The notes under the pieces were generated by a model. The model was not told the origin of the DNA. It was given only the letters and a program-made list of their open reading frames with translations, and did not search any database. Of a DNA stretch of 64,000 nt, positions 30,179 to 39,253 are shown in pieces. Source of the DNA: Candidatus Tepidifontimicrobium thermophilum (GTDB lineage Bacteria > Sysuimicrobiota > Sysuimicrobiia > Sysuimicrobiales > Sysuimicrobiaceae); NCBI GenBank assembly GCA_031296405.1, contig JAVKKH010000001.1:267763-331762 (forward strand), given 5' to 3'. The first letter of the stretch is position 1, and each line of letters opens with the position of its first letter. Both the position numbers and the translations under genes were made by a program.

Positions 30179-32455
30179 ATGGACATGGCGGCGCTGGTGG
30201 ACGGGCTTCGGCAGGTGGCCGGAGGCCGGGTGGTGCACGTGGAGCGGGTGCCCCCTAGGCCCGCACGGTTCGCGGACCCGGCGAGCCCGCTCCCGACGCG
30301 GCTGGTGGAGGCCCTGGAACGGGCAGGGATCCGGAGGCTGTACACGCACCAAGCCCAGGCCCTGGATCACGTGCGCGCAGGCCGGTCCGTGGTGGTGACG
30401 ACCCGGACGGCCAGCGGGAAGACCCTTTGCTACAACCTGCCCGTGCTGGAGACCCTCCTCCGGGACCCTCGGGCCTGCGCCCTGTACATCTTCCCCACGA
30501 AGGCCCTGGCCCAGGACCAGCTGGACACGCTGCGGGCGATGGACCTTCCGGTGCGCTGCGACGTGTACGACGGGGACACCCCGCCCTCCGAACGGGCCCG
30601 GATCCGGGAACAGGCCCAGGTGGTCCTGACCAACCCGGACATGCTCCACGTGGGCATCCTGCCGCAGCACGGCCGGTGGGTGCGGCTGTTCCGGGGGCTG
30701 CGGTACGTGGTCCTGGACGATCTGCACGTGTACCGGGGGGTGTTCGGGAGCCACGTGGCCGGCGTGCTGCGGCGGCTGCGGCGCGTGTGCCGCGCGTACG
30801 GGGCGGAACCTCGCTTCGTGTGCACTTCCGCTACCCTGGCGAATCCCGGGGAGTTTGCGGAGCGGATCCTGGGACTTCCGGTGCAGGTGGTGGACGACGA
30901 CGGAGCCCCCCAGGGAGCCCGGTGGTTCGTCCTGTGGAATCCTCCTCCGCTCCGCGGGGGCGGACGCCGCAGCCCCTACCGGGACGCCAGCTGGCTGCTG
31001 CGGTGGCTAGTGGCGCGCGGGGTCCGCACCATCGTGTTCACCAAAGCCAGAAAGGTGACGGAGCTGGTGTACCGGTACGCGGTGACGGCTTCGCCGGAGC
31101 TGGCAGGTCGCCTTCGCGCTTACCGGGCCGGTTACCTTCCGGAGGAACGCCGGGAGATCGAGCGGGCGCTGTTCTCCGGGGAGCTGCTGGGCGTGGTGTC
31201 CACCAGCGCCTTGGAGCTGGGCATCGACGTGGGCGGTCTGGACGCCGCGGTACTGGTGGGCTACCCGGGAACCGTGGCCAGCACGTGGCAGCGGGCCGGC
31301 CGCGCGGGGCGGTCGGGGGAGGACTCCCTCGCGGTGCTGATGGCCCTGGAGGACGCCCTGGACCAGTACCTCATGCGGCACCCCGCGTACCTGTTCGAGC
31401 GGCCGGTGGAGGCGGCGGCTCTGGACCCGTCCAACCCGTACGTGCTCACTTCCCAGCTGCGGTGCGCGGCCGCGGAGCTGCCGCTGCGGGAGGAAGATTT
31501 CCCGCTCTTCGGGGAGCCCTCCCGGGTCGTGGTGCAGGTGCTTGCGGAGGCAGGCGAACTGGTTCCCGACCGGGGCCGGTGGACCTGGCGAGGGACCCGC
31601 TACCCCGCTTCCCAGGTGGCCATCCGGGCCGCGGGGGAGTCTCCGTACACCATCGTGGACGAGGAGCGCGGGCCGCTGGGGACCGTGGACGAAGCGCGCG
31701 CGCTGGAACAGGTGCACCCGGGGGCAGTCTACCTGCACCAGGGCGAGACCTACGTGGTGCGGCAGCTGGACTTGGAAGGCCGGGTGGCGAGGGTGCGGCG
31801 CCAGGACGTGGACTACTACACGGAGGCACGCACGGTGACCGACCTGGAGATTCGCCAGGTGCGTGCCCGCCGGCCCCTGGGTCCTGCGGAGGCGTACCTG
31901 GCGGAGGTGGAAGTGACCACGCAGGTGGTGGGGTACGCACGCAAGCACCTGACACAGGACCGGGTCCTCAGCGTAGAGCCCCTGACCCTCCCACCGCAGA
32001 CGCTGGCCACGGTGGCCGTGGGCTACGGGCTGCCCGGTGAAGTGGCCGCCACCGTGGACCAGGAGGTGATCCCGGGGGCCATCCACGCGGCCGAGCACGC
32101 CGCCATCGGCGTACTTCCCCTGTTCGCCATGTGCGACCGGTGGGACGTGGGCGGGGTCTCCTACCCCCTGCACCCGCAGACCGGACGGCCCTCGGTGTTC
32201 GTGTACGACGGCTACCCGGGGGGGGTGGGCATCGCGGAGCGCGCCTTTCACGTCCTGGAGGATTGGCTCCGCGCCACGTGGGAAGCGGTGCGGACCTGTC
32301 CGTGCGAGGGAGGCTGCCCCTCGTGCGTGCAGTCGCCCAAGTGCGGGAACGGCAACCAGCCCCTGGACAAAGACGGCGCGATGCGGCTGCTGGCCTTCCT
32401 GCTGGGGCTGCCCGCCCGGCGGGCAACCGCGGCGCGGCGGCGCCGCAGGGGGTAG
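30179..32455 (+). CDS. MrfA-like DEAD/DEAH-box DNA helicase with C-terminal zinc domain
   Basis: A 758-residue superfamily 2 helicase. Motif I is TASGKT, motif III TSATLANP, and motif VI QRAGRAGRSG. The C-terminal DUF1998-type metal site is CPCEGGCPSCVQSPKCGNGN. This is the architecture of Bacillus MrfA (YprA), a 3'-5' helicase in mitomycin and crosslink repair. Walker B reads VVLDDLHVYRG, where MrfA-type enzymes normally have DELH, so the catalytic Glu is an Asp. ATG 30179 is preceded by AAGGTGATC; 30185 is an alternative. Confidence 0.88.
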   Translation: MDMAALVDGLRQVAGGRVVHVERVPPRPARFADPASPLPTRLVEALERAGIRRLYTHQAQALDHVRAGRSVVVTTRTASGKTLCYNLPVLETLLRDPRACALYIFPTKALAQDQLDTLRAMDLPVRCDVYDGDTPPSERARIREQAQVVLTNPDMLHVGILPQHGRWVRLFRGLRYVVLDDLHVYRGVFGSHVAGVLRRLRRVCRAYGAEPRFVCTSATLANPGEFAERILGLPVQVVDDDGAPQGARWFVLWNPPPLRGGGRRSPYRDASWLLRWLVARGVRTIVFTKARKVTELVYRYAVTASPELAGRLRAYRAGYLPEERREIERALFSGELLGVVSTSALELGIDVGGLDAAVLVGYPGTVASTWQRAGRAGRSGEDSLAVLMALEDALDQYLMRHPAYLFERPVEAAALDPSNPYVLTSQLRCAAAELPLREEDFPLFGEPSRVVVQVLAEAGELVPDRGRWTWRGTRYPASQVAIRAAGESPYTIVDEERGPLGTVDEARALEQVHPGAVYLHQGETYVVRQLDLEGRVARVRRQDVDYYTEARTVTDLEIRQVRARRPLGPAEAYLAEVEVTTQVVGYARKHLTQDRVLSVEPLTLPPQTLATVAVGYGLPGEVAATVDQEVIPGAIHAAEHAAIGVLPLFAMCDRWDVGGVSYPLHPQTGRPSVFVYDGYPGGVGIAERAFHVLEDWLRATWEAVRTCPCEGGCPSCVQSPKCGNGNQPLDKDGAMRLLAFLLGLPARRATAARRRRRG

Positions 32456-32460
32456 TCGGT

Positions 32461-33219
32461 TTGGCGGGAGAGAACCACGGTGAGCGGGCCCGGCAATCCA
32501 AAGGGGTGCTGTACCTGGTGGCCACCCCCATCGGGAACCTGGAGGACGTGACCCTGCGGGCCCTGCGGGTCCTCCGGGAGGTAGACCTCATCGCCGCGGA
32601 GGACACGCGGCACGTGCGCAAGCTGCTGGAGCGCTACGGGATCCGCCAGCAGGTGGTGAGCTACCACGAGCACAACGAGCAGGCGCGCACCCCGCAGCTG
32701 CTGGCGGCCCTGCGTTCTGGCCGGTCGGTGGCGCTGGTAAGCGATGCGGGTACACCGGTCCTGTCAGACCCCGGCTACCGACTGGTGCGGGCGTGCGTGG
32801 ACGCCTCCGTCCCGGTGGTGCCGGTTCCGGGCCCCAGCGCGGTGACGGCAGCCCTGGTGGCCTCCGGCCTGCCCGCAGACCGCTTTCTGTTCCTGGGCTT
32901 CCCGCCACGCCGGCGGACGGCCCGGCGCCGGTTCCTGGAGCAGGTGAAGGACCAACGGGCCACCCTGGTCCTGTTTGAGTCGCCCCGCAGGCTGGCGGAC
33001 TGCCTGCAGGATCTCGTGGAGGTGTTGGGCGACCGGCGGGTGGCGGTGTGTCGGGAGCTCACCAAGGTGCACGAGGAGGTCCGGCGGGGTACCGCGAGCG
33101 AGTTGGTCCGGTGGGCGCGCGGCGGGCAGGTGAGAGGGGAGGTTACCCTGGTGGTGGAGGGCGCGGTGGCTGAGGGGGTCCGATCCGCAGGGGAAGGGAT
33201 CGAGGGAATTGGTCCCTAA
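32461..33219 (+). CDS. rsmI: 16S rRNA (cytidine-1402-2'-O) methyltransferase
   Basis: Methylates C1402 in the ribosomal decoding centre. The 252-residue protein has the tetrapyrrole-methylase fold with RsmI signatures: YLVATPIGNLEDVTLRAL, IAAEDTRHVRKLL, SDAGTPVLSDPG, PVPGPSAVTAAL and CRELTKVHEEV. TTG 32461 is the best start, with AGGGGG 8 bases upstream; an inner GTG at 32506 lacks a site. The 3' end overlaps the next gene by 11 bases. Confidence 0.95.
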   Translation: MAGENHGERARQSKGVLYLVATPIGNLEDVTLRALRVLREVDLIAAEDTRHVRKLLERYGIRQQVVSYHEHNEQARTPQLLAALRSGRSVALVSDAGTPVLSDPGYRLVRACVDASVPVVPVPGPSAVTAALVASGLPADRFLFLGFPPRRRTARRRFLEQVKDQRATLVLFESPRRLADCLQDLVEVLGDRRVAVCRELTKVHEEVRRGTASELVRWARGGQVRGEVTLVVEGAVAEGVRSAGEGIEGIGP

Positions 33220-33532
33220 GCGTTTGTTCGTGTACGGGAGCCTGAAAAACCCGGAACTGGTGCGGTCGCTGACGGGGCGCACGTTCCCGTCCCGGCCCGC
33301 GCGACTGCCGGGCTGGGTGCTGGTCCCCGCGGAGCGGTCGGCGTCTGGCTACCCGGAGGTGGAACCCCATCCGGGCAGTTGGGTGGAGGGTCTGCTGCTG
33401 GAGGGGCTGGACGAGTCCGCGCTGCGCGCGCTGGACGCCTACGAGGAGGGGTACGTCCGGCGCAGGGTCCAGGTGCAGCTGGATCGCGGCCTCGTGGAAG
33501 CGGAGCTGTATGTGCCGGTCCACCGAGGGTGA
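33209..33532 (+). CDS. Gamma-glutamylcyclotransferase-like (AIG2/GGCT) protein
   Basis: A 107-residue protein with the GGCT fold signature LFVYGSLKNPELV near the N-terminus. The acidic residues in YEEGYVRRRVQV occupy the usual catalytic-Glu region. Relatives cyclise gamma-glutamylamines or act on small peptides; the substrate cannot be told here. The start is TTG 33209, overlapping rsmI. Its stop overlaps the next gene (GTGA). Confidence 0.8.
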   Translation: MVPKRLFVYGSLKNPELVRSLTGRTFPSRPARLPGWVLVPAERSASGYPEVEPHPGSWVEGLLLEGLDESALRALDAYEEGYVRRRVQVQLDRGLVEAELYVPVHRG

Positions 33533-33807
33533 CCGGGGTGGACTGGCTCCCCCGCTGGATCCACGGCGCCAGCCGGCCCCTGGGGGTGGCATGGCGGACC
33601 CGCGACCCGGTGGAGGCTCAGGTGGTGGCGGCGGTGTTGGAACAGGCCGGAATCCGGGTGCTGGTGCGCCGACGCACCGTTCCTGGCTACGAGGGCGCGG
33701 TGGATCGGGCGGAGGGGGTGTTCGCGGACCTGTTGGTGGCGGAAGCGGACCTGTACCGGGCACGAGTGCTGGTGGTGAAGTTCCTGGAAGCTCCGCCGGA
33801 GCCCTAG
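33529..33807 (+). CDS. DUF2007 putative signal-transducing protein
   Basis: A 92-residue protein matching the DUF2007 pattern: WRTRDPVEAQVVAAVLEQAG followed by IRVLVRRR, then FADLLVAEADLYRARVLV. The fold is ferredoxin-like and resembles the PII family; no function is proven. The start is GTG 33529, or GTG 33538. It may be co-expressed with rsmI and the cyclotransferase. Confidence 0.65.
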   Translation: MTGVDWLPRWIHGASRPLGVAWRTRDPVEAQVVAAVLEQAGIRVLVRRRTVPGYEGAVDRAEGVFADLLVAEADLYRARVLVVKFLEAPPEP

Positions 33808-33876
33808 GGCGGGTTGGAGGAAGCCGGGCCCGGGCCCGCGAAAACTGCCCCTCGCAGACGGCGGGGGAGGGCTCCC

Positions 33877-35199
33877 ATGATCTGGAACCCGGAAGCGGAG
33901 ACGATGCCGCGCAGCCAGCTGGAACGGCTGCAACTGGAGCGGCTGCAGGCGGTGGTCCGGTACGTCTACGAGCGGGTGGCGCCGTACCGGCGGCGCATGC
34001 AGGAAGCCGGGGTGTCCCCGGAGGACGTCCGCCACCTGCAGGACGTGGTCAAGCTCCCCTTCACCACCAAGCAGGACTTCCGCGACCACTACCCCTTCGG
34101 CCTGTTCGCGGTTCCCCGCGACCAGGTCGTGCGCATCCACGCGTCCTCCGGGACGACCGGCAAGCCTACGGTGGTGGGCTACACCCGCCGGGACCTGCAG
34201 GTATGGGCAGAGCTGTGCGCACGGTGTCTCGCGGCCTCCGGGGCGCAGCCCGGGGACGTGTTCCAGAATGCGTACGGCTACGGGCTGTTCACGGGCGGGC
34301 TGGGGATGCACGCGGGCGCGGAGCTCATGGGGCTCGTGGTGGTCCCGGCCTCAGGAGGCAACACGGAGCGGCAGGTCCTCCTCCTGCAGGACTTCGGCGC
34401 CCGGGTGCTGGCGTGCACCCCGTCCTACGCCCTCACCCTGGCGGAAGCGCTCCTGGACCGCGGGGTACAGCCCGGGCAACTGCCCCTGCGGTACGGTGTG
34501 CTGGGCGCGGAGCCGTGGACGGACGCCATGCGGAAGCAGATCGAGGAGAAGCTGGGGATCGCCGCGGTCAACATCTACGGGCTCAGCGAGGTCATCGGGC
34601 CGGGGGTGTCTAACGAGTGCGTGGAGGAGCGGAACGGCTCCCACGTGTTCGAGGACCACTTCCTGGTGGAGGTGGTGGATCCGCGGACCGGCGAACCGCT
34701 GCCGTACGGGCGCGAGGGGGAGCTGGTGTTCACCACCCTGACCAAGGAAGCCCTGCCGGTGGTGCGCTACCGCACCGGGGACATCGCGTCCCTGAACCCC
34801 GAACCGTGCCGGTGCGGCCGTACCTTCGTCCGGATGTCCCGGGTCCTGGGGCGGACCGACGATATGCTGGTGGTGCGCGGGATCAACGTGTACCCGTCTC
34901 AGGTGGAGGCGGCGCTGGTGGGGATCCCGCAACTGAGCCCGCACTACCAGATCGTGGTCACGCGGGAGCGGACGCTGGACGAGCTGGAGGTGCGGATCGA
35001 GGTGGATCCCTCGTTCCACCGGAGCCTGGGGACCGCAGAGCCCGACTCCCCGGAGCTAGCGAGCCTGCGTCGGCGGGCGGAGCAGGCGCTGTACGGGGTG
35101 CTGAACCTGCACGCGAAGGTCACGCTGGCAGCACCCGGCAGCCTGCCGCGCAGCGAGGGCGGCAAGTTGCGGCGGGTGGTGGACCAGCGGAAGCTGTGA
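33877..35199 (+). CDS. paaK: Phenylacetate-CoA ligase
   Basis: Activates phenylacetate (or a similar aryl acid) to its CoA thioester with ATP. The 440-residue protein is a normal PaaK of the ANL superfamily: P-loop RIHASSGTTGKPTVVGYT, NIYGLSEVIGPGVS, the YRTGDI segment, and RTDDMLVVRGINVYPSQVE at the hinge. ATG 33877 has GGGGAGGG upstream; the in-frame extension back to 33814 looks untranslated. A PaaI thioesterase gene overlaps its stop. No ring-oxygenase genes are nearby. Confidence 0.93.
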   Translation: MIWNPEAETMPRSQLERLQLERLQAVVRYVYERVAPYRRRMQEAGVSPEDVRHLQDVVKLPFTTKQDFRDHYPFGLFAVPRDQVVRIHASSGTTGKPTVVGYTRRDLQVWAELCARCLAASGAQPGDVFQNAYGYGLFTGGLGMHAGAELMGLVVVPASGGNTERQVLLLQDFGARVLACTPSYALTLAEALLDRGVQPGQLPLRYGVLGAEPWTDAMRKQIEEKLGIAAVNIYGLSEVIGPGVSNECVEERNGSHVFEDHFLVEVVDPRTGEPLPYGREGELVFTTLTKEALPVVRYRTGDIASLNPEPCRCGRTFVRMSRVLGRTDDMLVVRGINVYPSQVEAALVGIPQLSPHYQIVVTRERTLDELEVRIEVDPSFHRSLGTAEPDSPELASLRRRAEQALYGVLNLHAKVTLAAPGSLPRSEGGKLRRVVDQRKL

Positions 35200-35621
35200 G
35201 GGAGCCTGCGGTCCCCCGGGAGCTGGTGGAACGCTTCGGTGCCGACCCCTTCGGTCGGCTGCTGGGGGTGCGGGTGGAGGAGGTGCGTCCGGGCTACGCC
35301 CGGGTGAGCCTCGAACTGCGGCCCGACCACCGGAACTTCCACGGGGTCGTGCACGGCGGCCTGCTGTTCTCGCTGGCGGACTGCGCCTTCGCTGCGGCCA
35401 GCAACAGCCACAACCAGCGGGCGGTGGCCATCTCCGCGACCATCCACTTCCTGCGGGCGCCTGCCCCGGGGCGGCTAGAGGCGGAGTGCGTGGAGGAGCA
35501 CCGCAGCCGCAGCCTGGGTTCCTACCGCGTAGGGGTCCGGGACGGGGACGGCAGACTCGTCGCCACCATGCAGGCGCTCGTGCACCGGGGGGAGGAACCG
35601 GTGGTCGCCACCACCCCATGA
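35196..35621 (+). CDS. paaI: PaaI-type hotdog thioesterase
   Basis: A 141-residue hotdog-fold acyl-CoA thioesterase. The active-site pattern NFHGVVHGGLLFSLADCAFA is typical of PaaI, with the Asp in LAD. PaaI rescues CoA from dead-end intermediates of phenylacetate breakdown. GTG 35196 overlaps the paaK stop. The pair supports an aryl-CoA metabolic role, though a broader substrate range is possible. Confidence 0.88.
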   Translation: MREPAVPRELVERFGADPFGRLLGVRVEEVRPGYARVSLELRPDHRNFHGVVHGGLLFSLADCAFAAASNSHNQRAVAISATIHFLRAPAPGRLEAECVEEHRSRSLGSYRVGVRDGDGRLVATMQALVHRGEEPVVATTP

Positions 35622-36835
35622 GAGCTGGCGCCCTGGCAGGGCCCCGCAGCGCCCTGCGGCCCTTGCGGCACCGCGACTTCCGGCTCCTGTGGACGGGATT
35701 GTTGGTCTCCAACACCGGCACCTGGATGCAGTTCGTGGCGGTGGGCTACCTGGTGGACCGGCTGACTCTGTCGCCCTTCTACCTGGGCGTCCTGGCGCTG
35801 GCCCAGGCGGTTCCCCGCTTCGTGTTCGCGCCCCTCGGGGGCGCGCTGGCGGACCGGTGGGACCGAAAGGCCCTCCTGTTCTGGACCAACGCGTGGCTGG
35901 CCTCTAGCGCCGCAGTGCTGGTGGTGCTGACCCTCACCGGGTGGGTCCGGGTCTGGCACGTGATCCTCCTAGCCGGACTGAACTCTGCCCTGCAGTCCTT
36001 CGATATGCCCGCGCGACACTCGTGGATTCCCAGCCTGGTGGAACCCGACGAGCTGCTGCAGGCGGTGACCCTCAACTCCGTGGCCTTCAACGGGGCAGGG
36101 ATCGTGGGCCCCTCCCTGGCGGGCCTGGTGATCGCGGTCGGGGGGGAGGGGACATGCTTCCTCCTCAACGCCGTGTCCTACGCGGGGGTCCTGCTGGCGC
36201 TGCACCGTATGGGCGCTCCTCCCCCACCCGCGTCCGGTGGAGCCCCCGTGCTGGACGAGATCCGGGAGGCCGTGCGGGTGGTGCGCACGGACCGCACGGT
36301 GGCCACGGTGCTGGCCGCGGTGGCGGCCCTGAACTTCCTCGGGCGGCCGTACTTCCGCCTCATGCCCGCCTTCGCGCGGGAGGTGCTGCACACCGACGCG
36401 GTAGGGCTGGGCCTGCTGCAGGCCGCCCCGGGCGTGGGGACCCTGCTGGCGCCCTGGTACGTCACCGCGTTCCAGCGGGGCGGTGAAGGCCGCCTGCTGC
36501 AGAGGTCCACCCTGGCTCTGGGAGCGTGCGTGGTGCTGTTCGCACTTAGCCCCGGACTTGCCTGGGCCTTGGCCCTGCTGGTGGCCGCGGGGCTGTTCCA
36601 GTCCGCGGCCCTTTCCTCCGCCAACGCGTTGGTGCAGACCTCCGTGGACCCGGGTATGAGGGGACGCGTGATGGGGTTGTACTCCGTCACCGCCTTCGGC
36701 ATGTTCACCCTGGGAAGCTTCCCGTTCGGCCTGCTGGCGGAGTGGACCGGAACCGCGGTGGCGCTGGCCATCGGGGGGGTGCTGACGATCCTGGCGGCCT
36801 GGATGTTGGGTCCGCGGCTGGGCCGGGTCGGCTAG
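35618..36835 (+). CDS. MFS transporter, EntS/MFS_3-like
   Basis: A 405-residue major facilitator protein with about 11-12 membrane segments. The N-terminal LRHRDFRLLWTGLLVSNTGT and the loop GALADRWDRKALL are typical of the enterobactin-exporter-like group, as is GMRGRVMGLYSVTAFGMF in the second half. Relatives export siderophores, drugs or metabolites, and the substrate is unknown. ATG 35618 overlaps the paaI stop, so it may export an aryl compound linked to that pathway. Confidence 0.85.
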   Translation: MRAGALAGPRSALRPLRHRDFRLLWTGLLVSNTGTWMQFVAVGYLVDRLTLSPFYLGVLALAQAVPRFVFAPLGGALADRWDRKALLFWTNAWLASSAAVLVVLTLTGWVRVWHVILLAGLNSALQSFDMPARHSWIPSLVEPDELLQAVTLNSVAFNGAGIVGPSLAGLVIAVGGEGTCFLLNAVSYAGVLLALHRMGAPPPPASGGAPVLDEIREAVRVVRTDRTVATVLAAVAALNFLGRPYFRLMPAFAREVLHTDAVGLGLLQAAPGVGTLLAPWYVTAFQRGGEGRLLQRSTLALGACVVLFALSPGLAWALALLVAAGLFQSAALSSANALVQTSVDPGMRGRVMGLYSVTAFGMFTLGSFPFGLLAEWTGTAVALAIGGVLTILAAWMLGPRLGRVG

Positions 36836-36857
36836 CCCGGGCCCGACGGAGAAGGTC

Positions 36858-37517
36858 ATGGGGGAGACGTGGGCTGGCGGGCAGGTGCCTGGGCCCAGGG
36901 ACGACTTCGCGGAGGTCACCGTGAGGCCTGCCCGCGACTCGGACCGGCGCACGGTGGGCCGCCTGCTGGTCCTCGGGTTCCCGGACAAATTCGCGCCCGT
37001 CTTCGGACCTGACCGCGAGCGCACCGCAGCCGTCCTGGCGGATCTGCCGCCGTCGGGGACGGTGTACGTGGCTGAGGGAGCAGGGCAGGTGGTGGGGACC
37101 TTCACCCTGGTGCTGGAGGAACGAACCCCATCGCCCCTGTGGCCGATCCTCCGCCGGCATTTGGGCTTCGGGGCGGCCCTGCGGGCTTTCGTGCTGCTCC
37201 AGCTGATGGGCACGAGCCACCCGGACCCCCAGACCGCCCTGGTGGAGGCCGTGGCGGTACTGCCGGAGTGGCGGGGCCGGGGTGTCGGGCGGCAGATGAT
37301 GGCACAGGCGCTGGCCTTGGCCCGCCGGGCGGGCCGGCAGCGTGTCGGCCTGTACGTGGTGGAGGGCAACGCCCCCGCGTTCCGGCTGTACACGTCCCTC
37401 GGGTTCCGGGTGCAGAGAGCCCATCGGCTCCTGTGGACGCGGCCGCTGTTCGGGGCCCAGCGCATCCTGTACATGACCGTGGATCTGGGCCACACGGGAG
37501 GTGCTGCCGGAGCCTGA
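36858..37517 (+). CDS. GNAT-family N-acetyltransferase
   Basis: A 219-residue acetyl-CoA-dependent acyltransferase. The acetyl-CoA-binding motif A is VEAVAVLPEWRGRGVGRQMM, and motif B is YVVEGNAPAFRLYTSLGF. The acceptor substrate cannot be assigned. ATG 36858 follows GGAGAAGGT. It sits 22 bases after the transporter gene and converges on thyX. Confidence 0.85.
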   Translation: MGETWAGGQVPGPRDDFAEVTVRPARDSDRRTVGRLLVLGFPDKFAPVFGPDRERTAAVLADLPPSGTVYVAEGAGQVVGTFTLVLEERTPSPLWPILRRHLGFGAALRAFVLLQLMGTSHPDPQTALVEAVAVLPEWRGRGVGRQMMAQALALARRAGRQRVGLYVVEGNAPAFRLYTSLGFRVQRAHRLLWTRPLFGAQRILYMTVDLGHTGGAAGA

Positions 37518-37529
37518 AGATGCCGGTCC

Positions 37530-38327
37530 TCACTCCTCCGCTTCCAGCGGCCGGCGCTCCAGGGTCTGCACCCGCTCCCCGGTGGGCAGCACCCGTTCCA
37601 CCACCTGGAAGTCCTGATAGACGTGGGGGGCCAGGGGCTGTGCCACCTCCGTAAAGATGCGCAGCGCCACCTCCCGGATCTCCGCGTCCGCGTGCAGGCT
37701 CCCGCGTTTTTCGAAGAACTCCCGCCAGGAACGGTGGTTGCCCGTGATCACGATGTGCGTCTCCGTCATGTTGGGCAGCACGCACCGCGCGGCCTCCCGG
37801 GCCCGCTTGCGGCGGAGACGGCGGTCCTCTAGCGCACTCAGTCGGCGCTGGGCCAGCTCCAGGAGTTTCCGGTACGCCCGCTGGGTGGTCGCGTAGACCT
37901 CCTCCAGGACCCGGAGGGCTTCGGGGTCATCCCGGAACAGAGGGGGAACGACGACCGCGGCACCTTCCTCGTGGTAGAAGCGCTGGGACAGCTGCGAGAA
38001 GGAGAAGTGCCGGTGGCGGACCAGCTCGTGGGTGCAGCTGCGGGACACTCCGACCAGCACCACGGTGAACCCCGCGTGTTCCACCACGCTGAAGTGCTCC
38101 TGGGCGAGGATGTTCCGCAGGTACTGCTCGTTCGTCCGTCCGCTGGGGTTGGACCAGGACTGGTAGCACAGCCGCCCTGCGAACTCCGCCAGCACCTCCG
38201 CGTCGCGGGCCGAGTCCGACTGCCACACCGCCCACGGCGTGCCCTCCCACGCGTCCAGGGCGAAAGTGGTGTGCGCCACCTTCCAGATCCGAAGCTGCGC
38301 GGTGCGGAACTCCGTCGTCTCCCTCAT
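37530..38327 (-). CDS. thyX: Flavin-dependent thymidylate synthase
   Basis: Makes dTMP from dUMP using methylene-tetrahydrofolate and FAD/NADPH. The 265-residue protein has the ThyX signature RHRHFSFSQLSQRF, and VEHAGFTVVLVGVSRSCTHE before it. No thyA is present in the window. ATG 38327 has GGGAGGT upstream. ThyX is typical of thermophiles, actinobacteria and other lineages lacking ThyA. Confidence 0.95.
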   Translation of the reverse strand: MRETTEFRTAQLRIWKVAHTTFALDAWEGTPWAVWQSDSARDAEVLAEFAGRLCYQSWSNPSGRTNEQYLRNILAQEHFSVVEHAGFTVVLVGVSRSCTHELVRHRHFSFSQLSQRFYHEEGAAVVVPPLFRDDPEALRVLEEVYATTQRAYRKLLELAQRRLSALEDRRLRRKRAREAARCVLPNMTETHIVITGNHRSWREFFEKRGSLHADAEIREVALRIFTEVAQPLAPHVYQDFQVVERVLPTGERVQTLERRPLEAEE

Positions 38328-38412
38328 GGCCGGACCTCCCGTGGGTGTGTTCCGGCCAGGCGGACCGATCTCCTGCCGACATTTTGCTATCATGGGGCGC
38401 GGAGGTGCGGTT

Positions 38413-38646
38413 GTGTTCCTGTACTGGCTGGTCGTGGCCCTGATGCTGCTGGGGCTGTACGCGGGTCTGGTGCTGGCAGGCCTCGCGGACCTGAGCCTGG
38501 GGCTGCCACCGGACCACCCCGTCCGCCGGTTGGCCCGCAGCCTGGCCCGGACGTGGCGGCGCACAGCGCCCGACGAGGACATGGTGGAAGAGATGGCCCG
38601 CCGGCTGCGCGGCGGGCCGGGCTCCTGGCCTGCCGCCGGCCTGTAA
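38413..38646 (+). CDS. Small single-span membrane protein
   Basis: Seventy-seven residues with one N-terminal hydrophobic helix (LYWLVVALMLLGLYAGLVLA) and a basic, then acidic, cytoplasmic tail. I chose GTG 38413 with GGAGGTG upstream. A TATCAT element at 38388-38393 is a plausible -10 box, which argues against the earlier ATG at 38392. Function unknown. Confidence 0.55.
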   Translation: MFLYWLVVALMLLGLYAGLVLAGLADLSLGLPPDHPVRRLARSLARTWRRTAPDEDMVEEMARRLRGGPGSWPAAGL

Positions 38647-38666
38647 TGCGTCCGCGGTAGTAGACG

Positions 38667-39236
38667 GTGCCCGTGGAGGATCCCCTTGAGCCCGTCCGTT
38701 CCCGGCTGAGCAGGTACGTCCCGCGCCGTCTCCCGGAGGCAGGACTCGTCCTGGCGGGGGTGCTGGTGCCGTTGTACGTGGACGGGGGCGAGGCGTACGT
38801 GTTGCTGACCCGGCGGACGGAGCACGTGGCGACCCACAAAGGGCAGATCGCGTTCCCGGGAGGTGCCGTAGAGCCCGAGGACCGGGACGCGCTGCACGCG
38901 GCGCTCCGGGAGGCGCACGAGGAGCTGGGGATCCGGCCGGAGGACGTGGAGGTGTTGGGCTCCCTGGACGACGTGTCCACGGTAGTTTCGGGCTTCCTGA
39001 TCCGGCCCTACGTGGGCCGCCTCCCGTACCCCTATCCCCTGCGGCCGGCTCCGCAGGAGATCGCGGAGGTGCTCGGGATTCCCCTGCGGTTCTTCCGGGA
39101 CGAGCGCAACCTCCGGGTGGAGCGGGTCGGAGAGGGAGCGGCGCAGCGGGAGCTGCACTTCTACGACTACGGACCCTACACGGTCTGGGGGGCGACTGCG
39201 CGGGTGATCCGGAGGCTGGTGGAGGTGCTCAGCTGA
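38667..39236 (+). CDS. NUDIX hydrolase, CoA-pyrophosphatase type
   Basis: A 189-residue NUDIX protein. The Nudix box is GAVEPEDRDALHAALREAHE followed by ELGI, preceded by THKGQIAFPGG, the extended pattern of NudL/Nudt7-like CoA diphosphatases. It probably cleaves CoA or related dinucleotides. GTG 38667 or GTG 38673 is the start. Confidence 0.88.
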   Translation: MPVEDPLEPVRSRLSRYVPRRLPEAGLVLAGVLVPLYVDGGEAYVLLTRRTEHVATHKGQIAFPGGAVEPEDRDALHAALREAHEELGIRPEDVEVLGSLDDVSTVVSGFLIRPYVGRLPYPYPLRPAPQEIAEVLGIPLRFFRDERNLRVERVGEGAAQRELHFYDYGPYTVWGATARVIRRLVEVLS

Positions 39237-39253
39237 GCGGCCTCGCCCTGGGC

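Noticed and set aside
27908..30754. A minus-strand open frame of about 950 codons
   Set aside because: It runs antisense through the sigma, anti-sigma, Spy-like and tRNA genes, is rich in Arg, Pro and His, and has no domain. It is typical of GC-rich shadow frames.
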